A stretch of 64,000 bases of DNA. It comes from a virus. The stretch covers positions 1-64,000 of the IMG/VR virus record IMGVR_UViG_3300036820_000007. One strand, given 5' to 3'. The notes beneath the pieces are model-generated. The model searched no databases and was not told where the DNA came from. It saw only the letters and a list, made by a program, of their open reading frames with translations. The position numbers were made by a program, and so were the translations under genes. Positions 45,961-54,495 of the stretch are shown piece after piece (within the stretch, counting starts at the first letter, position 1; every line of letters begins with the position of its first letter).

Positions 45961-47118
45961 ATGGCACTTCCCGGTGACCTGAACACGGTCACGGTGACCG
46001 GGTCGTTCCTGGACGCCTCGGGTACGGCCCTGACCGGTAGCGTCACGTTCACGCCGGTCGCGGTCCTGGCGGCAGGGTCGCCTGCGGTGCCGGTGACGGT
46101 GACCGACTCGACCGGGCATGTGGTCATCGCCGCCGTGGGCGTGACCCGGCTGGTCGGGCCCATTCCGCCCGCTGTCGGCAGGGTGCCGCAGACGCCGCCG
46201 CTGACCTACCCGCCGTCGTGGCCGGCGCAGCCGCTGTCAGTGATCCTGGCGGCCACAGACAACGCTGACCTGTCCCCGCAGAACTGGGCCTACCAGGCGT
46301 CGGTGGTTATCGGCGATGCGCCCGTGGAAACCTTCACCACGCTGCTGCCGCACTCGCCGCCGACGATCGATTTCAGCGACCTGGTCCCGGCTACGCTGGC
46401 CGTGTCGCTGTCGGCGGCGCTGCCGATCACCGGCGGCGTCCTGTCCGGCACGCTCGAGCTCGGCGGCTCGCCACCGCTGCAGATCCCGGCCGGAGCCGCG
46501 GCGGGCGACGTCCTGGTCTCGGATGCTGACGGCAACGCGGCCTGGGACACGCTGAGCGCGGCTGGTCTTGCAACAACGACCGCGCTTGCGGCAGAGACAT
46601 CGCGGGCCGAAGCGGCAGAGGCTCTTAAGGCCCCGCTGGCGTCTCCCGCGCTGACCGGGGTGCCGACCGCTCCGACCGCATCGGCGCTAACCGACAGCAC
46701 GCAACTCGCCACAACCGCCTATGCGGACAGCGCGGTTGCCGTAGAAACCTCTCGGGCTGAGACCGCGGAAGCGCTCAAGGCCCCGCTGGCCAGCCCGGCG
46801 CTAACCGGGACTCCCACCGCGCCGACGAAGACCGCGCTGACGAATAACACCGACATCGCCACGACCGCGTACACCGACTCCGCCGTGGCCGTAGAGACCT
46901 CCCGGGCCGAGACTGCCGAGGCGCTGAAACTGCCCCTCGCGGGCGGCACGATGTCCGGCGCGATCGCCATGGGGTCCAGCAAGATCACGGGGCTGGCGGA
47001 TGGCAGCAACCCTCAGGACGCCGTGGCGTTCAGCCAGCTTCCCTCATCCGCCTCGCCGCTCCTGGTGAGCGAGGGCGGTACCGGGAGCAGCACCGGAATC
47101 GACGGCGGCAATGCCTAA
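45961..47118 (+). CDS. fibre or appendage protein with tandem repeats, 385 aa
   Basis: Start MALPGDLNTVTVTG behind GGGGAGGTGCTTC; longer starts lack a site. The N-terminal beta domain (VTVTGSFLDASG...) is followed by repeats of about 50 residues (SPALTGTPTAPT, TTAYTDSAVAVETSRAETAEALK) typical of tail-fibre shafts. It ends in a short GGTMSGAIAMGSSKITGLADG module and IDGGNA, a tail shared with the next gene. It sits before the major tail gene, which is unusual for fibres. Confidence 0.7.
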   Translation: MALPGDLNTVTVTGSFLDASGTALTGSVTFTPVAVLAAGSPAVPVTVTDSTGHVVIAAVGVTRLVGPIPPAVGRVPQTPPLTYPPSWPAQPLSVILAATDNADLSPQNWAYQASVVIGDAPVETFTTLLPHSPPTIDFSDLVPATLAVSLSAALPITGGVLSGTLELGGSPPLQIPAGAAAGDVLVSDADGNAAWDTLSAAGLATTTALAAETSRAEAAEALKAPLASPALTGVPTAPTASALTDSTQLATTAYADSAVAVETSRAETAEALKAPLASPALTGTPTAPTKTALTNNTDIATTAYTDSAVAVETSRAETAEALKLPLAGGTMSGAIAMGSSKITGLADGSNPQDAVAFSQLPSSASPLLVSEGGTGSSTGIDGGNA

Positions 47119-47127
47119 GGCGGCGGC

Positions 47128-47493
47128 GTGACCTACAACTACGTGACTGTCACCGGGTCGTTCCCCGGCCAGACGGGCACCATCACGTTCACCCCGTCGT
47201 CGGCGGTCACTGACCTGACCGGCACGATCCCCGTTCTCGGCCCGGGCTCGTTCGCCTGCCCTCTCCCCGGTGGCTCGCTCACGTCCCCGCCTCTGCTGGC
47301 CACCGACAATCCGAGCCTGCTGCCCGCTGGGTGGACCTGGGAAGTCCGGGTTCAGCTGCAGGGCAGCACCCCCTACGGCTACCCGATCCTCGTCCCGTCC
47401 TCGCCCTCCTCGGCGAGCCTGATCACGCTGCCGGTTTCCCCGGGCACGGCGGTCACGGCGGAGACCGGCTCGATCGACGGGGGGAACGCCTGA
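47128..47493 (+). CDS. paralogue of the preceding fibre's N-terminal domain, 121 aa
   Basis: GTG start. VTVTGSFPGQTGTITFTP repeats the opening of the upstream gene, and the protein also ends SIDGGNA, suggesting a tandem duplication in which the shaft was lost or never gained. Likely an attachment or adaptor piece of the same appendage. Confidence 0.65.
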   Translation: MTYNYVTVTGSFPGQTGTITFTPSSAVTDLTGTIPVLGPGSFACPLPGGSLTSPPLLATDNPSLLPAGWTWEVRVQLQGSTPYGYPILVPSSPSSASLITLPVSPGTAVTAETGSIDGGNA

Positions 47494-49596
47494 ATGGCTG
47501 TCACGATTCAGGTCCGCCGGGATACGTCAGCCAACTGGGTGTCGGTCAACCCCGTCCTGCACCAGGGCGAGCCAGGCGTCGAAACCGACACCGGCAGATT
47601 CAAGTACGGCGACGGATCGACTACCTGGACATCGCTCGGGTACGCGGCACAGCAGCTCACTCCCACCACGCAGGCCGCGACCTACACCGCCAGCCCAGGT
47701 GACTACGTCAAGGCGAACATCTCGTCAGCCTCCTGGACGATGAAGCTGCCGCAGGCCCCGCCGCCGAACACCATCGTCGGCGCCAAGGTCATCGCCAACG
47801 CTACCGGGAACGCGAATACCCTCACCGTCGCCTGCCAGGGCAGCGACGTCTTCGAGCAGTCCGGCGGCGGCACCTCGGTCACGATGTCGATTCCGCTGCA
47901 GGCTGCGGGCTGGCAGTACAACGGCGGGTACTGGACGCGCCTGTCCGATGACCTGCCGCTCGGCCAGCTGGACGGGCGCTACACCCGCGTCTATTCGCCC
48001 ATGGCGTTCGGCGCGGCCGGGAACGGGACGACGGACGACACGAACGCGGCCAAGGCGGCGTTCACCGCCGCCACCAGCTCGGGCGGCGGCGGCACTGTCG
48101 ATCTCGGCAATTACAACTTTCTGACCTCCTCGCCCATTGACCTCCAGTCGAACGTGATGGTCCGCGGGTCGGTGCCGCTCGCTGCGCCTGGCGTCAGCGC
48201 AGGGCAGCTCGGGGCGATCATCAACAACACCGGCGACATCTTCCAGATGCCGTCTGGCGCCGTGAGCCACGTCGTCTTCGGGAACTGCGCCCTGGTCGCC
48301 TCGGCCGGGCACGTCTTCAACGCCCAGGGTGTGGCATGTTCCAGCTGGAACATCACCAACGTCTACATCAGCCAGACCAGCAACTCCCATGCGATCTGGT
48401 ATCAGCCGAACTCGACAAACGTGGACAGCCAGGCGTACTCGAACATGCTGGTCGGCGACGGCTGCTACTTCCTGGCCATGGGCGGCACTGCCACCATCCC
48501 GGCCTGGCAGGTAGTCACGCTGGACAACATCAACTCCAACACCTGGCGCCGCATGGTCGTCTCCATGGGGAACTCGGAAGCCGAGCCGTTCTTCTACCTG
48601 GAAAACATCGGCACCAACGGCAGCCAGCTGGCCTCCGACGACGTCTTCGAGGACATCACGGCCGAGGAGTGCCAGGGCGGCATCCTGCAGGCCCTGTCGG
48701 TTGACGCGATGACGCTGCGCAACGTCCAGGGCTGGGACGCCGCTTATTACAAGAGCCTCTTCATCATCGGCACGAGCACGACCGGCCTGCAGTCTTCCAA
48801 CGGCATCGTGGCCATCAACTGCGGGCGCCGCGGCGGCACCCTGGAGGGCGCTTATGACTTCCAGGCGTCCTCGGACACGCTGAACCTGGTGCTGATCAAC
48901 TGCATCCCGCAACTGGGCCAGGACGAGACCCCGAGCCTGTCGGTGCCGCAGTCCACGACCATCATTCCCGCGCAGGCATACACCCCGGCGGCCTACGAGA
49001 ACTCGGCCGCCGGGGGCACCAGCGGCACGACGGTGACGACGAGCAACTCGGGGAGCGCTTCCGGCAAGGCATGGAGCGCCGTCGGCGGGACGGTCACGTT
49101 CGACAACAGCGAGATCCTGGCCGCTGGCTCGTCCACCCTGGCCTACAAGCTCGTCGGCTCGGCATCGACGGCCTACCTTGAGTGGTCGGTGCCCAACACC
49201 GTCTTCCCTGCGCCAGTCCAGTACTCGCGGGTGTACTTCTACCTGTCCGGCACCGGCTTCAGCTGCGACCTCCTGACTGGCCCTGGCCTTAACTACCGCG
49301 TGACGTACAGCTCGGGCGCCACCCTTTACGCGGACGCCGGAGGCTCCGCGTCCCTTGGCATCACCACCCTCGCGGCCACTACGTGGTATCGGCTCGAGAC
49401 CGCGGTCAACCAGGCAGCCGGGACGATCACGGCCCGGCTTTTCAACGTCAACGGTGTGCGGCTGGAGACCATGACCGCCACGGGCGGCACGTACCTGTCC
49501 AACGCCACCGCGTACTACGGCTCACAGGACAATTTCACCGGCACCGTATGGCTGGCCTACCCGGCATGGTCCAACGCGGGCTGGATCGGGCCCTAG
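47494..49596 (+). CDS. tail spike/fibre with pectate-lyase-like beta-helix, 700 aa
   Basis: Residues 1-45 (IQVRRDTSANWVSVNPVLHQGEPGVETDTG) are the common N-terminal attachment domain of phage receptor-binding proteins. SPMAFGAAGNGTTDDTNAAKAAFTAA (from about 170) opens a right-handed beta-helix of the pectate-lyase-3 type reaching about residue 480. The C-terminal 200 residues form a lectin-like beta-sandwich (WSAVGGTVTFDNSEIL...). It probably binds or degrades a surface glycan. Confidence 0.75.
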   Translation: MAVTIQVRRDTSANWVSVNPVLHQGEPGVETDTGRFKYGDGSTTWTSLGYAAQQLTPTTQAATYTASPGDYVKANISSASWTMKLPQAPPPNTIVGAKVIANATGNANTLTVACQGSDVFEQSGGGTSVTMSIPLQAAGWQYNGGYWTRLSDDLPLGQLDGRYTRVYSPMAFGAAGNGTTDDTNAAKAAFTAATSSGGGGTVDLGNYNFLTSSPIDLQSNVMVRGSVPLAAPGVSAGQLGAIINNTGDIFQMPSGAVSHVVFGNCALVASAGHVFNAQGVACSSWNITNVYISQTSNSHAIWYQPNSTNVDSQAYSNMLVGDGCYFLAMGGTATIPAWQVVTLDNINSNTWRRMVVSMGNSEAEPFFYLENIGTNGSQLASDDVFEDITAEECQGGILQALSVDAMTLRNVQGWDAAYYKSLFIIGTSTTGLQSSNGIVAINCGRRGGTLEGAYDFQASSDTLNLVLINCIPQLGQDETPSLSVPQSTTIIPAQAYTPAAYENSAAGGTSGTTVTTSNSGSASGKAWSAVGGTVTFDNSEILAAGSSTLAYKLVGSASTAYLEWSVPNTVFPAPVQYSRVYFYLSGTGFSCDLLTGPGLNYRVTYSSGATLYADAGGSASLGITTLAATTWYRLETAVNQAAGTITARLFNVNGVRLETMTATGGTYLSNATAYYGSQDNFTGTVWLAYPAWSNAGWIGP

Positions 49597-49605
49597 CGCC
49601 TGGCT

Positions 49606-50094
49606 GTGAGCAACCTCACGTCCGCGGGCGCAGCGGCCACCGGAACGCCGCACGCGGTGAACCAGGGCGGCACCATCCAGAACGCCACCTCGGACCTGCG
49701 GGCTCCGGGCTGTCGAACGCCTACCTGGGGCTGTACAGCGTCGGGTCCACCTGCAGCCTGCTGGCGCAGTGCACCACCGACCAGAGCACGAACATGACCA
49801 CCGGGAGCGGCGGCGTCTACTCGGCCACCCTGAGTTCCTCCTGCGGGCTGGCTGCGAACACCCTGTACCGCGTCGGGCTGGTCCTCGGCACGGTGTCCAC
49901 GACGTTCCCCACCTTCCAGTCGTTCGGCACCGCCTCGGGCGGCCTGTACACCCAACTGGTCCTCGGTTGCCGGGATCACCCAGGAGTATTACGCCGGCGG
50001 GTACATCTCCGGGACGAACACGTCACTGCCGTCGTCGTTCTCGTCCAGCAGCATGTCGGCTTACCCCGGCTCCCCGGTGTTCGTGATCTCCTGA
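49606..50094 (+). pseudogene. fibre-tip gene with two compensating frame changes
   Basis: It begins in one frame (NLTSAGAAATGTPHAVNQGG) and continues near 49700 in the -1 frame (LSNAYLGLYSVGSTCSLLAQ to SFGTASGGLYT). Near 49955 it returns to the first frame (NWSSVAGITQEYYAGGYISG) and stops at 50092. The three pieces read together as one fibre C-terminal domain of about 160 residues. Either two small indels inactivated it or the assembly has errors here. Confidence 0.6.
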
Positions 50095-50144
50095 CCAGCG
50101 TGAATCACCTGCCGTCATCAAAGAGCGCCCGTAGTATCCACGGC

Positions 50145-51683
50145 ATGACGCGCCAACCCGCTCTGCCCGTGCGCCCAGTTGCTGCCGCGGTACTCGCCGC
50201 TGCCGCTGCCGTCCTGCTCGCAGTTGCGCTGTCAGCCCCTCTGCCCGCTCAGGCTGCGGACTGGGGGGCGGTGGCGCTCGCGGCATGGTGCGGGGCGCTC
50301 CTGGCGGCATGCGCGGCGCTCAGCCACCGCAGCGGCGCCGGCCTGGCGCAGTGGAAACTTGGCTGCTGGTTCCTGCTGTGGTGCGCCCTGACGAGCGGCA
50401 TTACGACCCTCACGCCGCTGACCGGGCTGGCGGCGCAGATCGGGCCGTCCAGCATCACCCGCGCCGAGTGGCTGACCGCCGTGGCAGCAGCAGCGATGGC
50501 GGCAGGCTACTGCGCCGTGCCCCGCCGGGGCGCCGTCGCGAAGGGTGGCCAGTTCATGCGGCGCATGGGTACCCGGCGCCCCGGCGTCATCGCCGGCCCG
50601 CTGGCCCCGTGGCTGCTGTACGGTGCCGGGACCACGGCGAGGCTGGCTGCCGCCGTGCTGACCGGGCGCCTCGGTGACGCCGGCGACCCCGCCACGGCTG
50701 TCGTGTCCGCGGCCTGGTACCAGCAGGCCCTCGCCGACGCCGCTTACGCCTGCCCGCTCGCCGTCGCCGTCGCCGGGTTACGCGCGTTCCGCCAGCAGGC
50801 ACCCGGCGCGAAGGCCGCACTCGCCGTCCTGCTCGCCGCCGAATGCGCGTTCTCCGCCGTGTCCGGCTCCAAGGGCGGCATCGTCACCGCCGCGGTGGCC
50901 GTAGCTATCTCCTATGCTTCAGCGGGCCGCAGGATGCCAGCGAGGCTCGTCCTTGGCGCAGTGGCGTTCTTCCTGGTCATCGTGATTCCGTTCACCGCCG
51001 CCTACCGTTCCGGGATCCATGGCGGCACGGCAGCCGCGGACGGGCAGCCTGCCGTGTCCCTCAGCCCGGCGCAGGCGGCCGCGCAGGCGCCCGCCATCGC
51101 CGGGAACGCACTCGCGGCAGCATCGCTGTCCACCCTCGGCGCGTCGGCAGGCTACCTCGGGCAGCGGCTCCAGGAGATCGACGCCCCCGCGATCGTCGTT
51201 CAGGAAACCCCGTCCCAGATCCCTTACACCAGCGCCGCCCAGCTGCCCGAAGCCCTCGCCGCCGACGTCATCCCCCGCGCCCTGTGGCCCGGCAAGCCCA
51301 TCATCGACCCGGGGTACCAGTTCACCGTCGCCTACTACGGCGACGACCACCTCACCTACTCGGCGATCACGCCGCAGGCCGACCTGTGGCGCTACGGCGG
51401 CTGGGTTCCCGTCATCGCCGGCATGGCGCTGCTCGGATGGCTGATGCGCGTCCTGGACGACGTGCTCGACATCCGGCGTTATCCGCAGGCCGCACTGCTG
51501 GTGCTCCTGCTGTGGCCCATGCTGGCCGCACCGGAGGGGCCGTTCACTACCACACTGGCCGTACTGCCTGGCCTGGTGCTGACATGGCTCGTGGCCTGCG
51601 CCGCAGTGTTCCGCCGGGCACCCGTCTTCACGGCCCGCCTCGCAGGAGCAGCAGCCACAGAGAACCTGCAGCCCACGCCGTAA
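50145..51683 (+). CDS. polytopic membrane protein, O-antigen-polymerase-like, 512 aa
   Basis: About ten to twelve hydrophobic helices, a short N-terminal cytoplasmic stretch (MTRQPALPVRPVAAA) and a large polar loop at about residues 290-380 (SLSPAQAAAQAPAIAGN, IVVQETPSQIPYTSAAQLPEALA, DVIPRALWPGKPII). The PRALWPGKP...Y element and topology resemble Wzy-type polysaccharide polymerases and exopolysaccharide membrane proteins. No ribosome site is obvious; a TAGTAT box lies 14-8 bases upstream, so it may be leaderless. An odd gene between fibre and tail genes. It may alter host surface polymer after infection or in the lysogen. Confidence 0.65.
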   Translation: MTRQPALPVRPVAAAVLAAAAAVLLAVALSAPLPAQAADWGAVALAAWCGALLAACAALSHRSGAGLAQWKLGCWFLLWCALTSGITTLTPLTGLAAQIGPSSITRAEWLTAVAAAAMAAGYCAVPRRGAVAKGGQFMRRMGTRRPGVIAGPLAPWLLYGAGTTARLAAAVLTGRLGDAGDPATAVVSAAWYQQALADAAYACPLAVAVAGLRAFRQQAPGAKAALAVLLAAECAFSAVSGSKGGIVTAAVAVAISYASAGRRMPARLVLGAVAFFLVIVIPFTAAYRSGIHGGTAAADGQPAVSLSPAQAAAQAPAIAGNALAAASLSTLGASAGYLGQRLQEIDAPAIVVQETPSQIPYTSAAQLPEALAADVIPRALWPGKPIIDPGYQFTVAYYGDDHLTYSAITPQADLWRYGGWVPVIAGMALLGWLMRVLDDVLDIRRYPQAALLVLLLWPMLAAPEGPFTTTLAVLPGLVLTWLVACAAVFRRAPVFTARLAGAAATENLQPTP

Positions 51684-51973
51684 GGGCGCCCCAGAACAGC
51701 ATCACCCACACGCATAAGCGGCTGCGGCCCTGACCCTCTAACCGCTCAGCCCACGCCACTGGCAGGCCTCCCTGTAAGCGCATGCCCGCTGACGCTACCG
51801 GTCACCACTCCGTCACGTCCGGTGACCACTGCAACACGGCCCCTCTGGAGAAAGACGCGAACCCTGGCGGGGCCCCTGGCTTCGTGGTCAGGTTCCCTGA
51901 GCGCGCCCTGTAGCAGCGTCCTTCCGGCCCGCCTCGCGCGGGCTTTTTTCTTGCCCCAGCCACAGGAGGTCGC
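51684..51973. other. spacer with a possible small gene and a terminator
   Basis: 51782-51913 can encode MPADATGHHSVTSGDH... (43 residues) without a good ribosome site. Its stop is followed by a strong terminator, which gives the frame some support. The first 95 bases hold nothing recognisable. Confidence 0.35.
51927..51949 (+). terminator. rho-independent terminator
   Basis: GCCCGC-CTCGC-GCGGGC with six T, then CTTGCCC. First of three near-identical copies in this block. Confidence 0.7.
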
Positions 51974-52237
51974 ATGCCCACGGTGCACACCGTCTTCGGT
52001 GACCAGGAAGTCCCCGAGGGCGAGGCGGCCGCGCTGAAAGCGCAGGGCCTGGCCCTTGATGCCGCACCCGCGTCCGAGCCACCGCCGGAGGACGTCGAGG
52101 TGCTCACCGTCTTCAGCGAGCTCCCCATGAAGATGCCAGCCGCTGAGGCGAAGGCCCTCGACGCCCAGGGACTCCTCGTGCACGACGACCCGCCAGCCAA
52201 GTCACGCCGGGACGCCGGCAAGAAGGAGCAGGAGTAA
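51974..52237 (+). CDS. small virion-cluster protein with internal duplication, 87 aa
   Basis: ACAGGAGGTCGC before ATG. The two halves are related: TVFGDQEVPEGEAAALKAQGLALD and LTVFSELPMKMPAAEAKALDAQGLLV. A short positively charged tail follows. Two copies of a mini-domain of about 30 residues suggest binding to two equivalent partners. Function unknown. Confidence 0.7.
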   Translation: MPTVHTVFGDQEVPEGEAAALKAQGLALDAAPASEPPPEDVEVLTVFSELPMKMPAAEAKALDAQGLLVHDDPPAKSRRDAGKKEQE

Positions 52238-52855
52238 ATGGCCGCCCAGACGCTGACCTCGACGACGCTGGCCACCGACGGGACGGGTACCAACCTGACG
52301 GCCCTGCTGGCCGCTCCCACCGCCACGGCGGTGAGCTTCCAGAACACCCTGAACACCATCCTGGTCGTTTCCGCAGGTGCGGCGATCACCACCACCGTCG
52401 CCTCTGGCTCCACCACCGGGGAGATCAGCACCATCGCGTCCTGGTCGTTCCCGTCGGCGGGCGTCCTGGACGTGGCCAGCAGTGCCAGCTTCCCGGCCTC
52501 AGGCACTGTGATCGTCACGACGTCCACCACTCCGGCCACGGTCACCTATACCGGGACGGGCTCGGGGACGCTGACCGGCTGCGCATACGTCAGCGGCTCG
52601 GCCGCCGGGACCGTGACCACGACGACATCCACGGTCACCCTGGTGTCGGAAACGGTGACCGTGAACATCGAGGCCTTGATCGAGGGGCAGAGCGTGACGG
52701 CTTTCCCAGCGGTCACGCTCACCGCGTCAGATGTCTACACCTTCGGTCCGTTCCACTCCGTCCTGGATGCCCCCGGCGGGAACACCATGCAGGTCTCCTT
52801 GTCGTCGATCTCGAACGTCACGCTCGGGCTGATCACCATCCCCGGTGTCTATTAA
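52238..52855 (+). CDS. virion protein with inserted domain, 205 aa
   Basis: Paralogue of the next gene: both begin AQTLTSTTLATDGTGTNLTALL-like, share TVNIEALIEGQSV, FGPFHSVLDAPGGNTMQV and end TIPGVY. This copy carries about 85 extra residues (TTVASGSTTGEISTIASWSF to GTVTTTTSTVTLV) in the middle, a threonine-rich beta domain. Probably a tail or decoration subunit in two forms. Confidence 0.7.
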   Translation: MAAQTLTSTTLATDGTGTNLTALLAAPTATAVSFQNTLNTILVVSAGAAITTTVASGSTTGEISTIASWSFPSAGVLDVASSASFPASGTVIVTTSTTPATVTYTGTGSGTLTGCAYVSGSAAGTVTTTTSTVTLVSETVTVNIEALIEGQSVTAFPAVTLTASDVYTFGPFHSVLDAPGGNTMQVSLSSISNVTLGLITIPGVY

Positions 52856-52874
52856 CCCGGCTCATTTCGCACTG

Positions 52875-52896
52875 GCCCGTAAAGCGGGCTTTTTTC
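52875..52896 (+). terminator. rho-independent terminator
   Basis: GCCCG-TAAAG-CGGGC followed by seven T, then CTTGCCC, lying between the two paralogues. Confidence 0.7.
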
Positions 52897-52924
52897 TTGC
52901 CCGGACCACGAAGGAGCTGGCCCC

Positions 52925-53284
52925 ATGACCGCTGCCCAGACGCTGACCGCTACGGCGCTCGCGACCGATGGCACTGGCACCAACCTCACCGCCCTGCTCT
53001 CGGCCCCGACGAGCACGACGCTGAGCTTCCAGAACACTTTGAACACGGTGCTGCTGGTCCAGCCGGCCGCCTCGGCGGAGACGGTAACGGTGAACATCGA
53101 GGCCCTGATCGAGGGTCAGTCGGTGTCGAGCTTTCCGGCCGAGACGCTGACCAGCACGGACCTGTACAGCTTCGGCCCGTTCCACTCGGTGCTCGACGCC
53201 CCCGGCGGCAACACGATGCAGGTCACGCTGTCGACGACCACGAACATCACCGTCGGCCTGGTCACGATTCCCGGCGTCTACTAA
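52925..53284 (+). CDS. short paralogue of the upstream virion protein, 119 aa
   Basis: AAGGAGCTGGCCCC before ATG. Same core as the 205-residue neighbour without its middle insertion. Each copy is flanked by its own terminator, so the two could be made in different amounts. Likely beta-sandwich subunit. Confidence 0.7.
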   Translation: MTAAQTLTATALATDGTGTNLTALLSAPTSTTLSFQNTLNTVLLVQPAASAETVTVNIEALIEGQSVSSFPAETLTSTDLYSFGPFHSVLDAPGGNTMQVTLSTTTNITVGLVTIPGVY

Positions 53285-53299
53285 ACCCCTTTGGCCTTG

Positions 53300-53320
53300 G
53301 CCCGCGCTGCGGGCTTTTTT
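53300..53320 (+). terminator. rho-independent terminator before the major tail gene
   Basis: GCCCGC-GCT-GCGGGC with six T, then CATGCCC, the third copy of the family. Confidence 0.7.
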
Positions 53321-53349
53321 CATGCCCGTAAACGGACATTAGATAGGAG

Positions 53350-53940
53350 ATGGTTAAAATCGCCATCACTCCCTTCAATATATGCCAAGGCCCCGCAACC
53401 CTCTATTGGGGCGCATTTGGGACAACTGAGCCACTGGACTCGGCTGTCACCTCAACGCCCGGCGCGGGATGGACTGACGTCGGCGGCACCGCGGACGACA
53501 CGCCCGTGGTGCTCGAGGTGGACCTGACCTACACGGACCAGGCTGTGGACCAGCTGGTCGACCCGGTGGGCGGCCGCCTCACCAAGCGCATGGTTCAGAT
53601 CACTGCGTCCATGGAAGAGGCGACGCTCAACAACCTGACGGTGGCCACCAACCAGCTGACGTCGCAGACCACTCAGGCGACCTATTCGACGCTGGATCCG
53701 CTGACCACGTCGTCCGCCACGCAGCCGTCGTATACGGCCTTCATCATCGACGGCTGGGCGCCCACGCTGAACACGGGCGCGGCGGCCAAGCGGCGCATCA
53801 TCGTGCGCAAGTGCCTGACCTCCAGCAAGATCGCGCTGTCGTACGAAAAGAGCAAGCCTGTCCTTTTTGCGACAACTTGGACCGCCTATTATGTTTCGGC
53901 CAGTATACCACTGTATCACATAATTGACGCCACTGCGTAG
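53350..53940 (+). CDS. major tail protein
   Basis: 196 residues; ATAGGAG before ATG. Immediately upstream of the G/GT chaperones, as expected for the tube protein. GWTDVGGTADDTPVVLEVDLTYTD and the later RRIIVRKCLTSSKIALSYEK with alternating strands fit siphovirus tube subunits. The last 25 codons are AT-rich, unlike the rest. Confidence 0.75.
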   Translation: MVKIAITPFNICQGPATLYWGAFGTTEPLDSAVTSTPGAGWTDVGGTADDTPVVLEVDLTYTDQAVDQLVDPVGGRLTKRMVQITASMEEATLNNLTVATNQLTSQTTQATYSTLDPLTTSSATQPSYTAFIIDGWAPTLNTGAAAKRRIIVRKCLTSSKIALSYEKSKPVLFATTWTAYYVSASIPLYHIIDATA

Positions 53941-53986
53941 GTATGTCCGTTTTTGACATCCACGCTTCTCTTCCTGCTCTATCCAC

Positions 53987-54019
53987 CGCCTGCCGCAGCC
54001 TACGCCGCTGCGGCAGGCG
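53987..54019 (+). terminator. hairpin between major tail and chaperone genes
   Basis: CGCCTGCCGCAG and CTGCGGCAGGCG form a 12-bp stem around nine bases, followed by GTTCTGCTT. Likely partial terminator lowering chaperone expression. Confidence 0.6.
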
Positions 54020-54081
54020 TTCTGCTTACCGCCGTTCTCGCCGAGCTGCTTTCCGGGGCCTGGCGATCTGAGAGGAACCCC

Positions 54082-54495
54082 ATGACCGCCGAAGTGCGCG
54101 CTATGCCGCGCCCCGGTCCAGAGGAAGAGCCGGCCGACGCGCCGCAGATCCTGCGGCTGAAGACCGCCCCGAAAGGGGCCAAGCGCAAGCGCGAGACCCT
54201 CTTCTACATCGACGACGTTGAGTACAGCGTCGAAGTCCACCCCTCGCCGGCGCGATCGCTGAAGTACCTGAAGCTGATGCGCGACGAAGGCGCTGACATC
54301 GCCACCCAGTACATGCTCGAGAACTTGCTCGGCACCGAGGGCTACCAGGCGCTCATGGAGTACGAGGACCTGACCGACGAGCAGTTCGAGCAGGTGGTCA
54401 CCGCCGCCAGCAAGATCATGCTGGGATCGTTCGAAGGCCCAAAAGAGCAGCAGAAGAGGCCGCAGCGCCGGTCGCGTGGGTCCTCTCGTACCTAG
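54082..54495 (+). CDS. tail assembly chaperone G
   Basis: 137 residues; ATG (MTAEVRAMPRPGPEEE) behind GAGAGGAACCCC, preferred over a longer frame crossing the hairpin. The helical second half (SLKYLKLMRDEGADIATQYMLENLLG) is typical of the family. It is made alone or, after the frameshift at 54438, as a G-T fusion. It wraps the tape measure during tail assembly. Confidence 0.8.
   Translation: MTAEVRAMPRPGPEEEPADAPQILRLKTAPKGAKRKRETLFYIDDVEYSVEVHPSPARSLKYLKLMRDEGADIATQYMLENLLGTEGYQALMEYEDLTDEQFEQVVTAASKIMLGSFEGPKEQQKRPQRRSRGSSRT
54438..54444 (+). promoter_or_regulatory. -1 frameshift heptamer of the tail chaperones
   Basis: C CCA AAA in the G frame within GGCCCAAAAG. The -1 frame is open, lacks an early start codon, and continues as the T segment to 54860. 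Confidence 0.8.

Noticed and set aside
47725-48912. 395-residue minus-strand open frame opposite the beta-helix spike
   Set aside because: The same antisense phase effect in high-GC coding DNA. The residues are rich in Arg, Val, Gly and Asp without structure, and the sense protein is clear.
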